From contig OZ018333.1 in assembly GCA_963969495.1 (NCBI GenBank), positions 15,531,239-15,595,238 of the forward strand: a stretch of 64,000 nucleotides of DNA. Reading direction: 5' to 3'. Made by a program: the position numbers and the translations under genes. The notes beneath the pieces were generated by a model. The model saw only the letters and a list, made by a program, of their open reading frames with translations, ran no database searches and was not told the DNA's origin. Each line of letters opens with the position of its first letter. Within the stretch, counting starts at the first letter, position 1. This document shows, piece by piece, positions 55,111 through 64,000 of this stretch. This DNA is from Ceratothoa steindachneri. Taxonomy: Eukaryota > Arthropoda > Malacostraca > Isopoda > Cymothoidae.

Positions 55111-56992
55111 TTTCTCATCACACATTCGACCTGTACCGCCCCATGGTCGGCCAGCTCTAAGGTGAGGTCCTCTATGGAGTAGTCAATGAGTTCCCTCGCA
55201 TAAACTACTCCTTTTACAAAGTTCATGTTAGAGTGTGGCAGCACACTCACAGGCATGCCAGCAAGTGTCCAAAGGGCACTAATCATGGCTGCCTCGGAGG
55301 ATTTGACACATTTGCCAAAAGGCTCCTGTCTGAGAAAAAGGTCACCTTCAGCTCTCTACCAATCACACTAGCTAAAGCTCTCATCTGATGGATCATATTG
55401 CCCTTAAACAACATGGTGACATCAGTGGAATGAATAATGAGGAAGTGTTTGAAGCCAGCGGGCTCAAAAACACAGGGTAATCTCAGTATGAGGGGCCCTG
55501 ATGTTATCGAGGCTCTGCCCTGCGCACTTTTGGTCATAGTCAGGGGATCTGCACTCGAGGGGGCAGAGGGGCTGGATGTGCCAATCTTGGCTTGGTCGCT
55601 TACTGAAATGGCAGCAGACCCATCTGTCCCCACAGCCCCCATGGATGGAGAGCAGCCCCTAGTCTTTTTAGTCTTTTTGTTTTTTAAATTTTTAGGAGAG
55701 GATGGCAGGGAATGAAACCTCTTCTTGCCTCTGCTGGCAGTAGCCCCCAGGCCAGATAGACCGGCCTTTTCTGTGATGGAAAAGGTCCTGGCAGTTGTAG
55801 GGCCACCATTTGGAGGAGCAGATCCGTTCCCTCCTTGTACTGCCTTGGAAACCGTAGCCGTTTGAGGATGACCTTGCATAGGGGCGGACACAAGTTCAGT
55901 GCTTGGCGCCGAGCCTGGATTCGCTCCCATGGAAGGTCCTACAGTCTGAGGCTGGGTTGCTTCAAGGACCATGTCTATCTCAGGTAGGGGGGGGGGGGGG
56001 GAGACTCCATTTGGCAATATCCCCCCCAGGATATCACAAGTTTCATTGGCAGTGCTGTCACAAGTTGAGTCTGGGGAGGCACAGGGCTTGAAACTGGCAA
56101 GGTTCAATGTTCTTGCCAGCAGGTCTTTTGAGAGAAGTGACTGAAAGGGCCTGGCTTCCCTCTCCTCCCTAAGGGGGTTTGCCCTACCAAGCCGCTTCAA
56201 TGGGGAGCGGTCAGCTATGGGCTGCCTGGTGGCTTTCTTGGCATTCCCCTTGGAAAGTAAAGCGGGGACTGCTGCTAGAAAGAGCCAGACAACGGAGTGA
56301 GGGGGAGTTCCCTACACCTGTAAGTAAAGGAGAGGAGTAAGCCTCCTTTCCAGTTAGAGAAATTTGGAGGGCCTCCTGTGAGAGCACAGGGGACCCTCCA
56401 TTTTTTTTTTGTGGAGCTGCCCATGGGCGGCTCCGACGATGGAAAAGGAAAAATTGAAGGGAGAATTTTGGGATATTATCATTGGGCATGGTGACCCTCT
56501 TTTTCTTACAGAAAGCAATCGCTCATCACCCCTCATAGTAGCCTGCCATACAAGAGGTGAGTACGGGGCTGGCAGAACCAGGTGCCGCCATTCAAGGCCA
56601 CCCCTTTGACCTGGTGGCCTGGCAGTCCCTCAGCATGGTAGCTCCACCTTGGAGATTGTGTAAAATGTATAGTGTTTGAAAATAGAAAGGACGATATGGG
56701 TGGGGATAAAGCAGGTTATTTAAAAACCCACCATCCCAAACCGGAGCTCAGGGGTGAGGGATCATTGTCTCCTCTCCCCTCAGTCCTGATCCAGGATAGT
56801 TGGCTGAGAAGAAGGTCAGCATCTACCCTGAGAAATTAGAGGCTGTCCAGAGAAAGTTGTGGGAGAGGTTGTAGGGGAAGTGATGAAGTAGGGGAGAAAT
56901 ACAGGCTGTCTGAAAGAAGAAGAGGCTAAGCTGGGGCTGGATGGGGCGCTGAGTCCCATCAGCACGACAGCCATGACGGTCCCTTACAGGGA
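55111..56992 (-). pseudogene. Element H leader and ORF1, minus copy
   Basis: Inverted partner of 52565-54445. The leader occupies about 56992-56510, then ORF1. A 305-codon frame is open at 56200-55283 (MKRLGRANPLREEREARPFQ, IDMVLEATQPQTVGPSMGA, FLIIHSTDVTMLFKGNMIHQ, ASVIGRELKVTFFSDRSLLA), and the next block (FVKGVVYARELIDYSIEDLT) is in another frame. It is cut near 55111, before the knuckles. It is the better preserved of the two copies. A C/G homopolymer lies at about 55988-56000. Confidence 0.7.
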
Positions 56993-58690
56993 CTAGAATT
57001 TGGAGAAATACCTTATGATTGGAAATTAACGAATGTAGTGTCAATTTTTAAAAATGGGAAGTAAAGAGGACCCAAATAACTTTAGGCCAGTAAGCTTAAC
57101 TTCTATCATTTATAAAATTCTTGAGAAGATACTCGTAGTTAAGAAGGGGATTTATGACCATCTTGAGTGTTATCATAAGATCATAAGAAGGTTTGAAGTG
57201 GAATTACAGAGACCCCCAGGGCACTTCAAAGTGATGCCACTGCTGAACATAGTGGATTCAGTCATGGTTAGGTGGATTCAGTCATGGCTAGGTGGATTCA
57301 GTCATGGCTTGGAGGTGGATTCAGTCATTGCTTGGAGGTGGATTCAGTCATGGCTTGGAGGTGGATTCAGTCATGGCTTGGAGGTGGATTCAGTCATGGC
57401 TTGGAGGTGGATTCAGTCATGGCTTGGAGGTGGATTCAGTCATGGCTTGGTGACAGACAGCAAAGAGTTAGTATAGATGGAGTTAAATCTGAGTGGGGGT
57501 GTGTTAGCAGTGGAGTTCCGCAAGGATCTGTTTTGGGTCCCTTGCTATTCTTAATTTATATTAATGATCTTGACATAGGTATAAGTAGTGACCTGAGTAA
57601 ATTTGCTGATGATACTAAGCTAGGTAGGGCCATTAGGGCTGATTCTGATGCTGTTGTAATGCAGGAGGAATTGACCATTCTGTCCAATTGGGCCGAGAAA
57701 TGGCAAATGAAGTTTAACATAGACAAATGTAGTGTACTTAGTATAGGTAGAAATAAGCCACTGAATAGTTATAAATTAAATGGGAGCATTTTAGGGAGGA
57801 CCGATTGTGAGAGGGACTTGGGTATTGTGGTAAGTTCAGACCTTCGTCCTAGAAAGCAATGCCTAAATGCTAAGAATAAAGCTAATAGGATATTGGGATT
57901 CATTAGGAGGAGTGTAAGCAATAAGAGTGCTGAAGTCATTCTAAAACTCTATCTGGCGCTAGTTAGGCCTTATCTAGACTATGCAGTACAATTTTGGTCA
58001 CCATATTATAGGAAGGATATTGATTTGCTTGAGTCTGTGCAGAGAAGGATGACAAAGATGATTGGTGGGTTAAGGAACTTACCTTATGGTGAAAGGCTCA
58101 GAAAACTAAATCTACATACATTGGAAAGGAGAAGAGTCAGAGGGGAATTGATTGAAGTCTTCAAATGGGTAAAAGGATATAATAAAGGGGATCTGGGTAA
58201 GGTTCTTATACTTAGTGAACATGACAGGACACGTAGCAATGGGTTTAAGCTTGATAAGTATAGGTTTAGGAAGGAGATTGGGAGGAATTGCTTTACAAAT
58301 CGTGTGGTAGATGAATGGAATAGGCTCACTAGACATGTGATAGAAGCCTCCTCTCTGGGTAGTTTTAAGAATAGATTAGATAAATATATGGATAAAGCTG
58401 CAAGATGGGACTGACTTTTTTTTTTATGTACATATGTATATATTTTTCTAAGGAGTGGGGAGATTATATTTTGGGGTTGCATGAATGGACATAATCCTCT
58501 GGATGCATTTTATGTATATTGTAGATTAGATCTGACAAACTCCCTAAAGGGTGACAATGTTGATGACTTTTCTCTGGTAAGAAATCTTTTGTGTGTTGAC
58601 TGGAACAGGAGCTGCCAAGTGTAGGCCATGAATGGTCTTTTGCAGTCTCCTTCTTTTCTTATGTTCTTATAGTGCTTCCAGCATATTTAC
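56993..58690 (+). mobile_element. Non-LTR element family E, plus copy with internal minisatellite
   Basis: Begins in RT at EIPYDWKLTNVVSIFKNGSK and NNFRPVSLTSIIYKILEKIL (about 57005-57140). Everything from the QHGF region to just before RWIQSWLGDRQQRVS is missing, replaced by about 80 bp of filler and a minisatellite. From about 57440 the frame is open to the stop at 58412-58414 and nearly identical to 45545-44526: SSGVPQGSVLGPLLFLIYIN, KFADDTKLGRAIRADSDAVV, YAVQFWSPYYRKDIDLLESV and FKNRLDKYMDKAARWD. The 3' end TTCTTTTCTTATGTTCTTAT is at about 58650-58672. Confidence 0.9.
57252..57450 (+). repeat. 20/23-bp minisatellite made from RT coding sequence
   Basis: Nine units of GTGGATTCAGTCATGGCTTG(GAG): two of 20 bp, six of 23 bp, then the original segment that encodes RWIQSWLGDRQ. 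Units are almost identical (one has CATTGC for CATGGC), so expansion is recent. In the family E copy at 45.5 kb the segment is single. Confidence 0.95.
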
Positions 58691-59005
58691 ATTATCTGAT
58701 GTAGGTCATCATATGGGATGGTGGGGTATTGAACCTTAGTCGAGAATTTTACAAACTATTAGTTCAGTTTATTTAAAATAATGTAAATTGGTCTGGATCC
58801 ATGCGAGTTAATCTAAAGTAGTACATATGCTAACAGGTCAGAATGTTTATAAGTATAGCCTAGGAATTGGCACTTCTTTATTCTATGAATAATTATTATC
58901 AATACATACGGTATATATCGTTACCAAACAAGCATTAACTATACATCAAACTATTATATTTATACACATGCGCAGCATACAATGATAATATGTAGATGGC
59001 TCTGA
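58691..59005. other. No gene recognised
   Basis: AT-rich. Part of it is likely the 3' untranslated end of the minus-strand family F element. Confidence 0.45.
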
Positions 59006-60610
59006 TTACACAAAGCCTTTACTGTCCATATATTTATCCAGCTTCAATTTGAAAGCCCTCAAGGTTGCTGAATTTACAAGCCGACTATTGTAGTTGATTT
59101 TCTTTAATTTAAGGTTATGGACTCTAGTACTGTTATTATTATCAAAATTAAAAAAAGTCTGCCAATCTTACTTTATCTATACCTGTAATCATTTTGTATA
59201 CCTCAATCAAATCTCCCCTCACATACTGTCTTCTCACTGAGAACATTCCCAATATCCTCAATCTTTCAAGATATGGGAGTTTATGCCGACTAGGTATCAT
59301 TTTAGTTGCTTAACATTGTACACCCTCCAGCATATTAAGGTCATGTTCATAATGGGGTAACCATGCCTGAACACAATATTCAATATATGGACGAACATAA
59401 GAGGTATACAATTTTTTAATCACTTCCTTACTCTTATAAGTAACATTTCTCTTAATCAATCCCAACATTTGATTAGCCTTGTTCTTTGATTCTATGCAAT
59501 TCGCTTTGTATTTTAGGTCACTTGTTATAATTACTCCCAAATCTTTTTCTTCTTGAACATCTTGCAACCAAGTGCCCTCAATTTCATAGAAGTTTCTATT
59601 GTTTTTCACCAATGTGTAAGGGTTTACATTATAGTTTAACTTCATCTCCCATTTATGCGGCCAGGCGACAATTTTATCTAGGCTTCTCTGGAGTGTTAGG
59701 TTCCCTTCCACTTTATTTACTGGAAAGAACAGCTTAACATGATCAGCAAACATTTCAGTTTTGCATCCAAAACCAGAATCAATATCATTAATATAAAGGA
59801 TAAAAAGCAAGGGTCCGATCACAGATCCCTGAGGCACTCCACTCTCCACCAATTTCCATGTGGACTTAGACCCATTTAGTATTACTCTGTTTTCTTCCTG
59901 ATAACCAAAGTTTGATCCACTTCAGGACTCTTCCAGAGATTCCATACTTCTCTAGCTTATACTCAAGTCTTTTGTGACATACCTTGTCAAGGGCTTTACT
60001 AAAATCAATATATAATACATCTATATCTTTATTATCTTTGTCTGTTTGTTCAGTAACAAAATGCATGAACTTAAGTGGGTTAGTGAGACATGACTTCCCA
60101 TTTTGAAAGCCATGCTGCGAATAATTAATATACTTGTTCCCCTCTAAGAACTTTATAATATTGGTGCTAATTAATCTTTCTAATATCTTTCCGGGTAATG
60201 ATGTAAGGCTTATAGGTCTGTAGTTTTCCACCTTCTTCTTACAACCCTGCTTATGTACAGGCACAACATTGGCCTCCCTCCAGTCTTCAGGGATCTCAGA
60301 ATACATAAGTGAATGATCAAAAATAATTTTGAATGCATTTGCAAGACTTTCTCCTCACCTTCTTTTAAGACTAGCATAAATCTCATCTTGCCCAAGAGAT
60401 TTATTAGGCAATATTTTATTAATAACAGCTTTTATATCTCTCTTTGAAAATTTCACATTCTCAAGAACTGGCCTACTTTCCAAATTAACACCTGGGTCCC
60501 AATCAATTGCACTTTCCTGAGTGAAAACAGAGGTGAAGTATAAGTTTAACACATCAGCAATATCTTTATTCCCTTGATAGCTCTCACCATTATATTCTAA
60601 TGGCCCAATA
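59006..60610 (-). pseudogene. Non-LTR element family F, RT
   Basis: CR1-like RT with its own sequence, distinct from B, C and E. High to low: LYFTSVFTQESAIDWDPG with KRDIKAVINKILPNKSLGQD (60552-60355); IPEDWREANVVPVHKQGCK, NYRPISLTSLPGKILERLIS, QHGFQNGKSCLTNPLKF and DVLYIDFSKALDKVCHKR (60306-59866); ESGVPQGSVIGPLLFILYIN; and the catalytic box EMFADHVKLFF, where FADD has become FADH. It continues with KDLGVIITSDLKYKANCIES. The tail FKLKLDKYMDSKGFV ends at 59006-59008 after several shifts. The endonuclease is missing. Confidence 0.85.
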
Positions 60611-60619
60611 GTGGTTAAT

Positions 60620-61110
60620 AAATAATGCTCAGCATGGGTTTAGAAGAGGTAGATCGTGTTTAACAAATTTACTGGATTTTATGGATTATGTAACTAAACA
60701 TTAGATAAGGGAGAGAATGTTGATGTAATTTACTTAGATTTTAGCAAAGCTTTTGATAAGGTTCCACATAGGAGACTAGTTCACTAAATTAAAAATCCAT
60801 AGGATATGTGGTAAAGTTTTGAATTGGATAACTGAATGGCTAAAAGACAGGAAACAGAGTTGTGCTGAATGTGGTGAGGTCACAGTGGAGGGACATTATC
60901 AGTGGCGTACCTCAGGGATCCGTTCTAGGCCCTTTATTATTCATAGTTTATATAAATGGTCTTGGAGAGGCTGTAAATTGCAAAGTGTCAATTTTTGCTG
61001 ATATTAAATTGGCAGCTGTTGTCAAAGAAGTTGAGGGTAGCTTTGAAGTGCAGAGTGACTTAACTACGTTAGCTTGGGCTGAGAAGTGGCGGATGAAACA
61101 AGTGAAACCT
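60620..61110 (+). pseudogene. Family B RT scrap
   Basis: Joined head-to-head to family F. It reads NAQHGFRRGRSCLTNLLDFM, VIYLDFSKAFDKVPHRRLVH, a broken linker, SGVPQGSVLGPLLFIVYING (60862 frame), VSIFADIKLAAVVKEVEG with one catalytic Asp codon deleted, and AEKWRMK, where it ends at about 61100. Many small deletions separate the frames. Confidence 0.8.
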
Positions 61111-62834
61111 AGAGGAACTGCACACCCAACCGACCCCAGAGGCTCAAAAATAATCTAGTGCTCTCTCTCCGATCGTCTCTTGCACATCCTCTACATCTAC
61201 CTACCTTCAACTCTTCCACGCATGGATAAACCCAACAATGGGTGGAAGAGGCCATTAAATTGAATTGGAGCCACCATGCTGATTGGCTGCCTCCCCTTCC
61301 CTCAGGCGGGAGGAGTGCCCTTTATTTGCTGTAGCTGGCTTAGCTGGTCCCTTCCCAAACCCTCGTAAAGTGGGAGGGGGACTGTGCGGGTGTAAATCTT
61401 AAGAACCCTTTGCCCACACATTTAGTCTTGTCTTGCCCGCAAGAATGACCCAATTGAGGATCCAATACCATTCCCCGATCCCGATCTCTGTAAAGCATAC
61501 TTCACCTCTCCTCGCTGCAGAGTGCCTGTGGTACCCGAATTGCAAGGAAAATAGGCCTGTGGAACCAAAATTACAGGATAGGTAGGCCCAGCAAGAAATC
61601 CCACGAATGCTACTTCAAACATGTCCAAGTCATGTTCTGAGTAATATTTCCATTTGTAGATGGCGCTATATATCCCGTCCATCATCCGTTAGTTCTGGAG
61701 GGTTATGAGATTCTGCATCTTCTGCTGGTTCTTTTATTTGTGTTATTTCCTCATTCTTGGGTGTTTGCTGATCTGTATTTACTGGGTCCATTCTTCTCTC
61801 TTCATTCTACCCGTAGAATGGAGAAATAGTTAGGCTAACATAAAACTGTGATTATTTGGCCTACTATGGTTTATCTCTCACCAGCCCCTCTGGGAAATAT
61901 GATGATAGTCAGATAATAAAGCAAAATTTTTATAAGTTCCGACTATCTTCAATGAGCTCCAAACTCTGCCTAATCATGATGCCTCCCAATTGGATATTGC
62001 AAATCCATCCGGGAAAAATGCCTCAGATGGAAGAAAATTTAGGAGAGCGTAAAAGAATAGGCTTTTAGAGCCTACCGAACCCTCCTCCCTCTCTCCTGTT
62101 AGTGAGGAAGGAGAAGAGAGGGCAAGGTATGTGATAAACTCGTAGAATATAGGGAGTGAAAGTTGGTACACATAAATAAATAATGAGAGTATACATTTTT
62201 TTCTTTAAACCTTTAAACAGATCATATTTATTTGTCATCATCACTTCATCACTAACTCTATAATTTAAGAAGGGGATTTTTTTGAGTATTTGAATAATAA
62301 TTTCATCTTAGTTTGGCTATGACTTATATTTTTTTTATCAAACTTAGTTCTAATAATTCTTTTATAATATCAAAAAACAAAATGGTAAGGTTCAGAAATA
62401 AATATAAGTATCAAAATTTTATGAATTTTTTTAAAACTCAAATTTATTTTTATATATCTTCTATAACTATATTTTAGCAATGTGATTTTTTTAAAGGAGG
62501 GAAATTTAGTTCCTTTTTAAAATTATTAAAATTGGCGAAGTTCAGAAAATTTCTAAAAATTTAACCATTTCTGCATTTTTGGGGGTTTTAAATTTTAATC
62601 TTAGTAGCGAAGCGCTAGCTCCCCCCGTAGGGGAAAGTGGCGAAGCCATTGCCTGGTTTAACTATAAATAATACTATCTCTAAACTATTAGTCAAAGCGC
62701 AAGTCTATCTAAAAGGTACTGGGATATATATGTCCCAAAAGACTTAAGAGGGTTAATTATTTTTTTTAAGATCTTATCTGGCGACTGCCCACTTGCGTAT
62801 TAGTCACAGTATTAAAAACCTGCCTAGTACTAGG
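61111..62834. other. Unassigned 1.7 kb
   Basis: No convincing gene. GC-richer to about 61600, AT-rich afterwards. A stretch at about 61550-61605 (GGAACCAAAATTACAG, TAGGCC, AGAAATCC) resembles 29817-29865 in the palindrome arm, so part may be an old copy of that repeat. The frames at 61422-61685 and 61856-62068 show no motifs. Confidence 0.45.
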
Positions 62835-64000
62835 CTACATTAAAATCAGATTCAAAAACACAAAAAAACCCAAACCCAACACTAAAATTAAAAAAAAGAA
62901 AAAGGCAACGAGCAGGAATGTGCGACCTATAATAAAAAAACAAAAAAACTGGTTAAATAAGAGGGAGAAGGCCGAGGCCGGCCTTCCCCAAAAGTCTACA
63001 AGTCCACCAGTAAATGTGCACGTCCTTGTCCCGAGTACAAGGGTCAGGCAGAAGCTACCCTGCCCATCCTGATACCAGGACAGGTAACGTTGCAAAGATC
63101 ACCCAGACTTAGACATTCAACAAGAATGTGCTGAACAGTGTGTGGGACAACATAGTGTTCACAGTAGAGCGCTAGTGAGTGGTCCATCAAATAGCGGTGA
63201 GTCCTCGCAGACTCTTTGGCGTGCTCCATTCCCTGCAATTCCTACATGTCCAGGAACCCAGCAGAAAATAATCTTGACATCCGCCCGGCTTGCCAAAACC
63301 GTGGCATCACAGATATCGCGAACTAGGGGATATGGAGATTTCAATGCCCCAAGAGCACTCAGGGCGCTTTGTGAGTCGCTATAGATCACAATCCGGTCTT
63401 CGAACCGGGCACGTCGCGTAATCTCGTGTACCGAGTGGTGTATTGCCACCAGCTCAGCCGTGAAGACAGACGCAGAGCCCCGCTGACTTCAAAAAGACGG
63501 GATACGGCATGGAAGCCGACCCCCTCTTTGGACTTGGAGACATCTGTATACACTGGCATGGTTCCAGCATGACATGAGGTGTGCTCCAAAAAGGTCAAAC
63601 GCAATACTCCCAATGTTGTACAAGCTTTGGGAGCAGAGGCATAGTGACAAATAGCCAAATGTGGTGTCCTGGGCAGAACCAGGGGCACCACTGGCCTGAG
63701 AGCTATACCTAGCACTCAAAGGAGTTTCCTGGCCCTAAACCCAAAGGGCTTAGGGTATGACTGGCGTCTCTGGGCAGCATAGGCACCGTCAAAATCAGCT
63801 GCGAATGCAGTAAGAGTTGTTTGTGACTGAGAGAGGTGCCAGACTGGCGCATACAGGGAAATGATGCACTGTACATGGCGTAGAGCGAGTGGTATCTCCC
63901 CAGCATCGACTAGTAGGCTCTCAATAAGGGAAGTGCGGAAGGCACCAGTCGCCAGGTGAAGGCTGGTATGGTGGATTGAGTCCACCTTCAGCAATACACG
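62835..64000 (-). pseudogene. Jockey-like RNase H and 3' end, runs off window
   Basis: From the window edge downward: the RT-to-RNase H linker (VDSIHHTSLHLATGAFRTSL, ESLLVDAGEIPLALRHVQCI); RNase H in two frames (MPVYTDVSKSKEGVGFHAVS; then IVIYSDSQSALSALGALKSP with the catalytic Asp kept, and FCWVPGHVGIAGNGARQRVC, where the usual Glu-x-Ala-Asp is lost); a Cys/His tail (CEHYVVPHTVQHILVECLSL); and a poly-A/T-rich 3' end near 62835-62945. It is the best preserved RNase H of this family in the window, but frameshifted at about 63450. Confidence 0.82.

Overview
This is eukaryotic, very repeat-rich DNA with no prokaryotic gene layout. The mix of elements points to an arthropod, and I lean towards a crustacean: CR1-like, Jockey-like and other non-LTR retrotransposons, Ty3/gypsy elements, a Tc1-like transposon, long (TA)n tracts, and a tandem C2H2 zinc-finger gene of the CSSCPYQA type. 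That assignment is an inference from element style and no marker gene settles it. The only plausible host coding sequence is a zinc-finger terminal exon at 312-1109. Essentially everything else is transposable-element sequence, mostly broken by frameshifts and stops, plus microsatellites and tandem repeats.

Layout. 0-5 kb: a Jockey-like RT scrap, the zinc-finger exon with a decaying 3' end, and a long dead Jockey-like element. 5.5-7.7 kb: the 5' part of an LTR retrotransposon (LTR, Lys-type primer site, gag with five zinc knuckles). 8-9.1 kb: an inverted Jockey-like ORF1. 9.5-12.6 kb: a nearly complete but dead gypsy gag-pol on the minus strand. 12.7-14.7 kb: an inverted Jockey-like RT/RNase H. 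15-18.5 kb: a second gypsy gag-protease (CsRn1-like Cys/His box) fused to an inverted copy of the 6-7 kb gag. 18.5-21.4 kb: a non-LTR element here called family B.

20-51 kb is arranged as a large imperfect palindrome. Blocks A (about 20.1-22.3 kb), B (25.2-25.7 kb) and C (27.05-31.1 kb) recur in mirror order and inverted as C' (34.3-39.5 kb), B' (47.98-48.5 kb) and A' (48.55-50.9 kb). The arms differ by later insertions: a DNA transposon with terminal inverted repeats (TIRs) and a MITE-like element on the left, and a solo LTR plus two CR1-like copies on the right. Between the arms lie a 468-bp near-perfect hairpin, a hairpin-forming minisatellite and a long (TA)n tract. Several blocks carry short hammerhead-ribozyme-like cores of the kind known from Penelope-like elements.

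39-48 kb: CR1-like copies. One is full-length, with a 5' leader, an ORF1 bearing an SGNH-esterase-type domain, an endonuclease and an RT, but it is split by a young inverted non-LTR element (family E). 51-64 kb: another RT fragment (G), a GT-rich minisatellite, an inverted pair of Jockey-type ORF1 elements (H), a second family E copy whose RT gene has grown a 20-23 bp minisatellite, an RT element F, a family B scrap, about 1.7 kb of unassigned sequence, and a Jockey-like RNase H end running off the window.

These genes do not form a pathway. They are a palimpsest of retrotransposition, nested insertion, inverted duplication and tandem-repeat growth. The items most worth a second look are the mirrored A-B-C architecture, the cluster of hammerhead-like cores, the interrupted CR1-like element and the RT-derived minisatellite.
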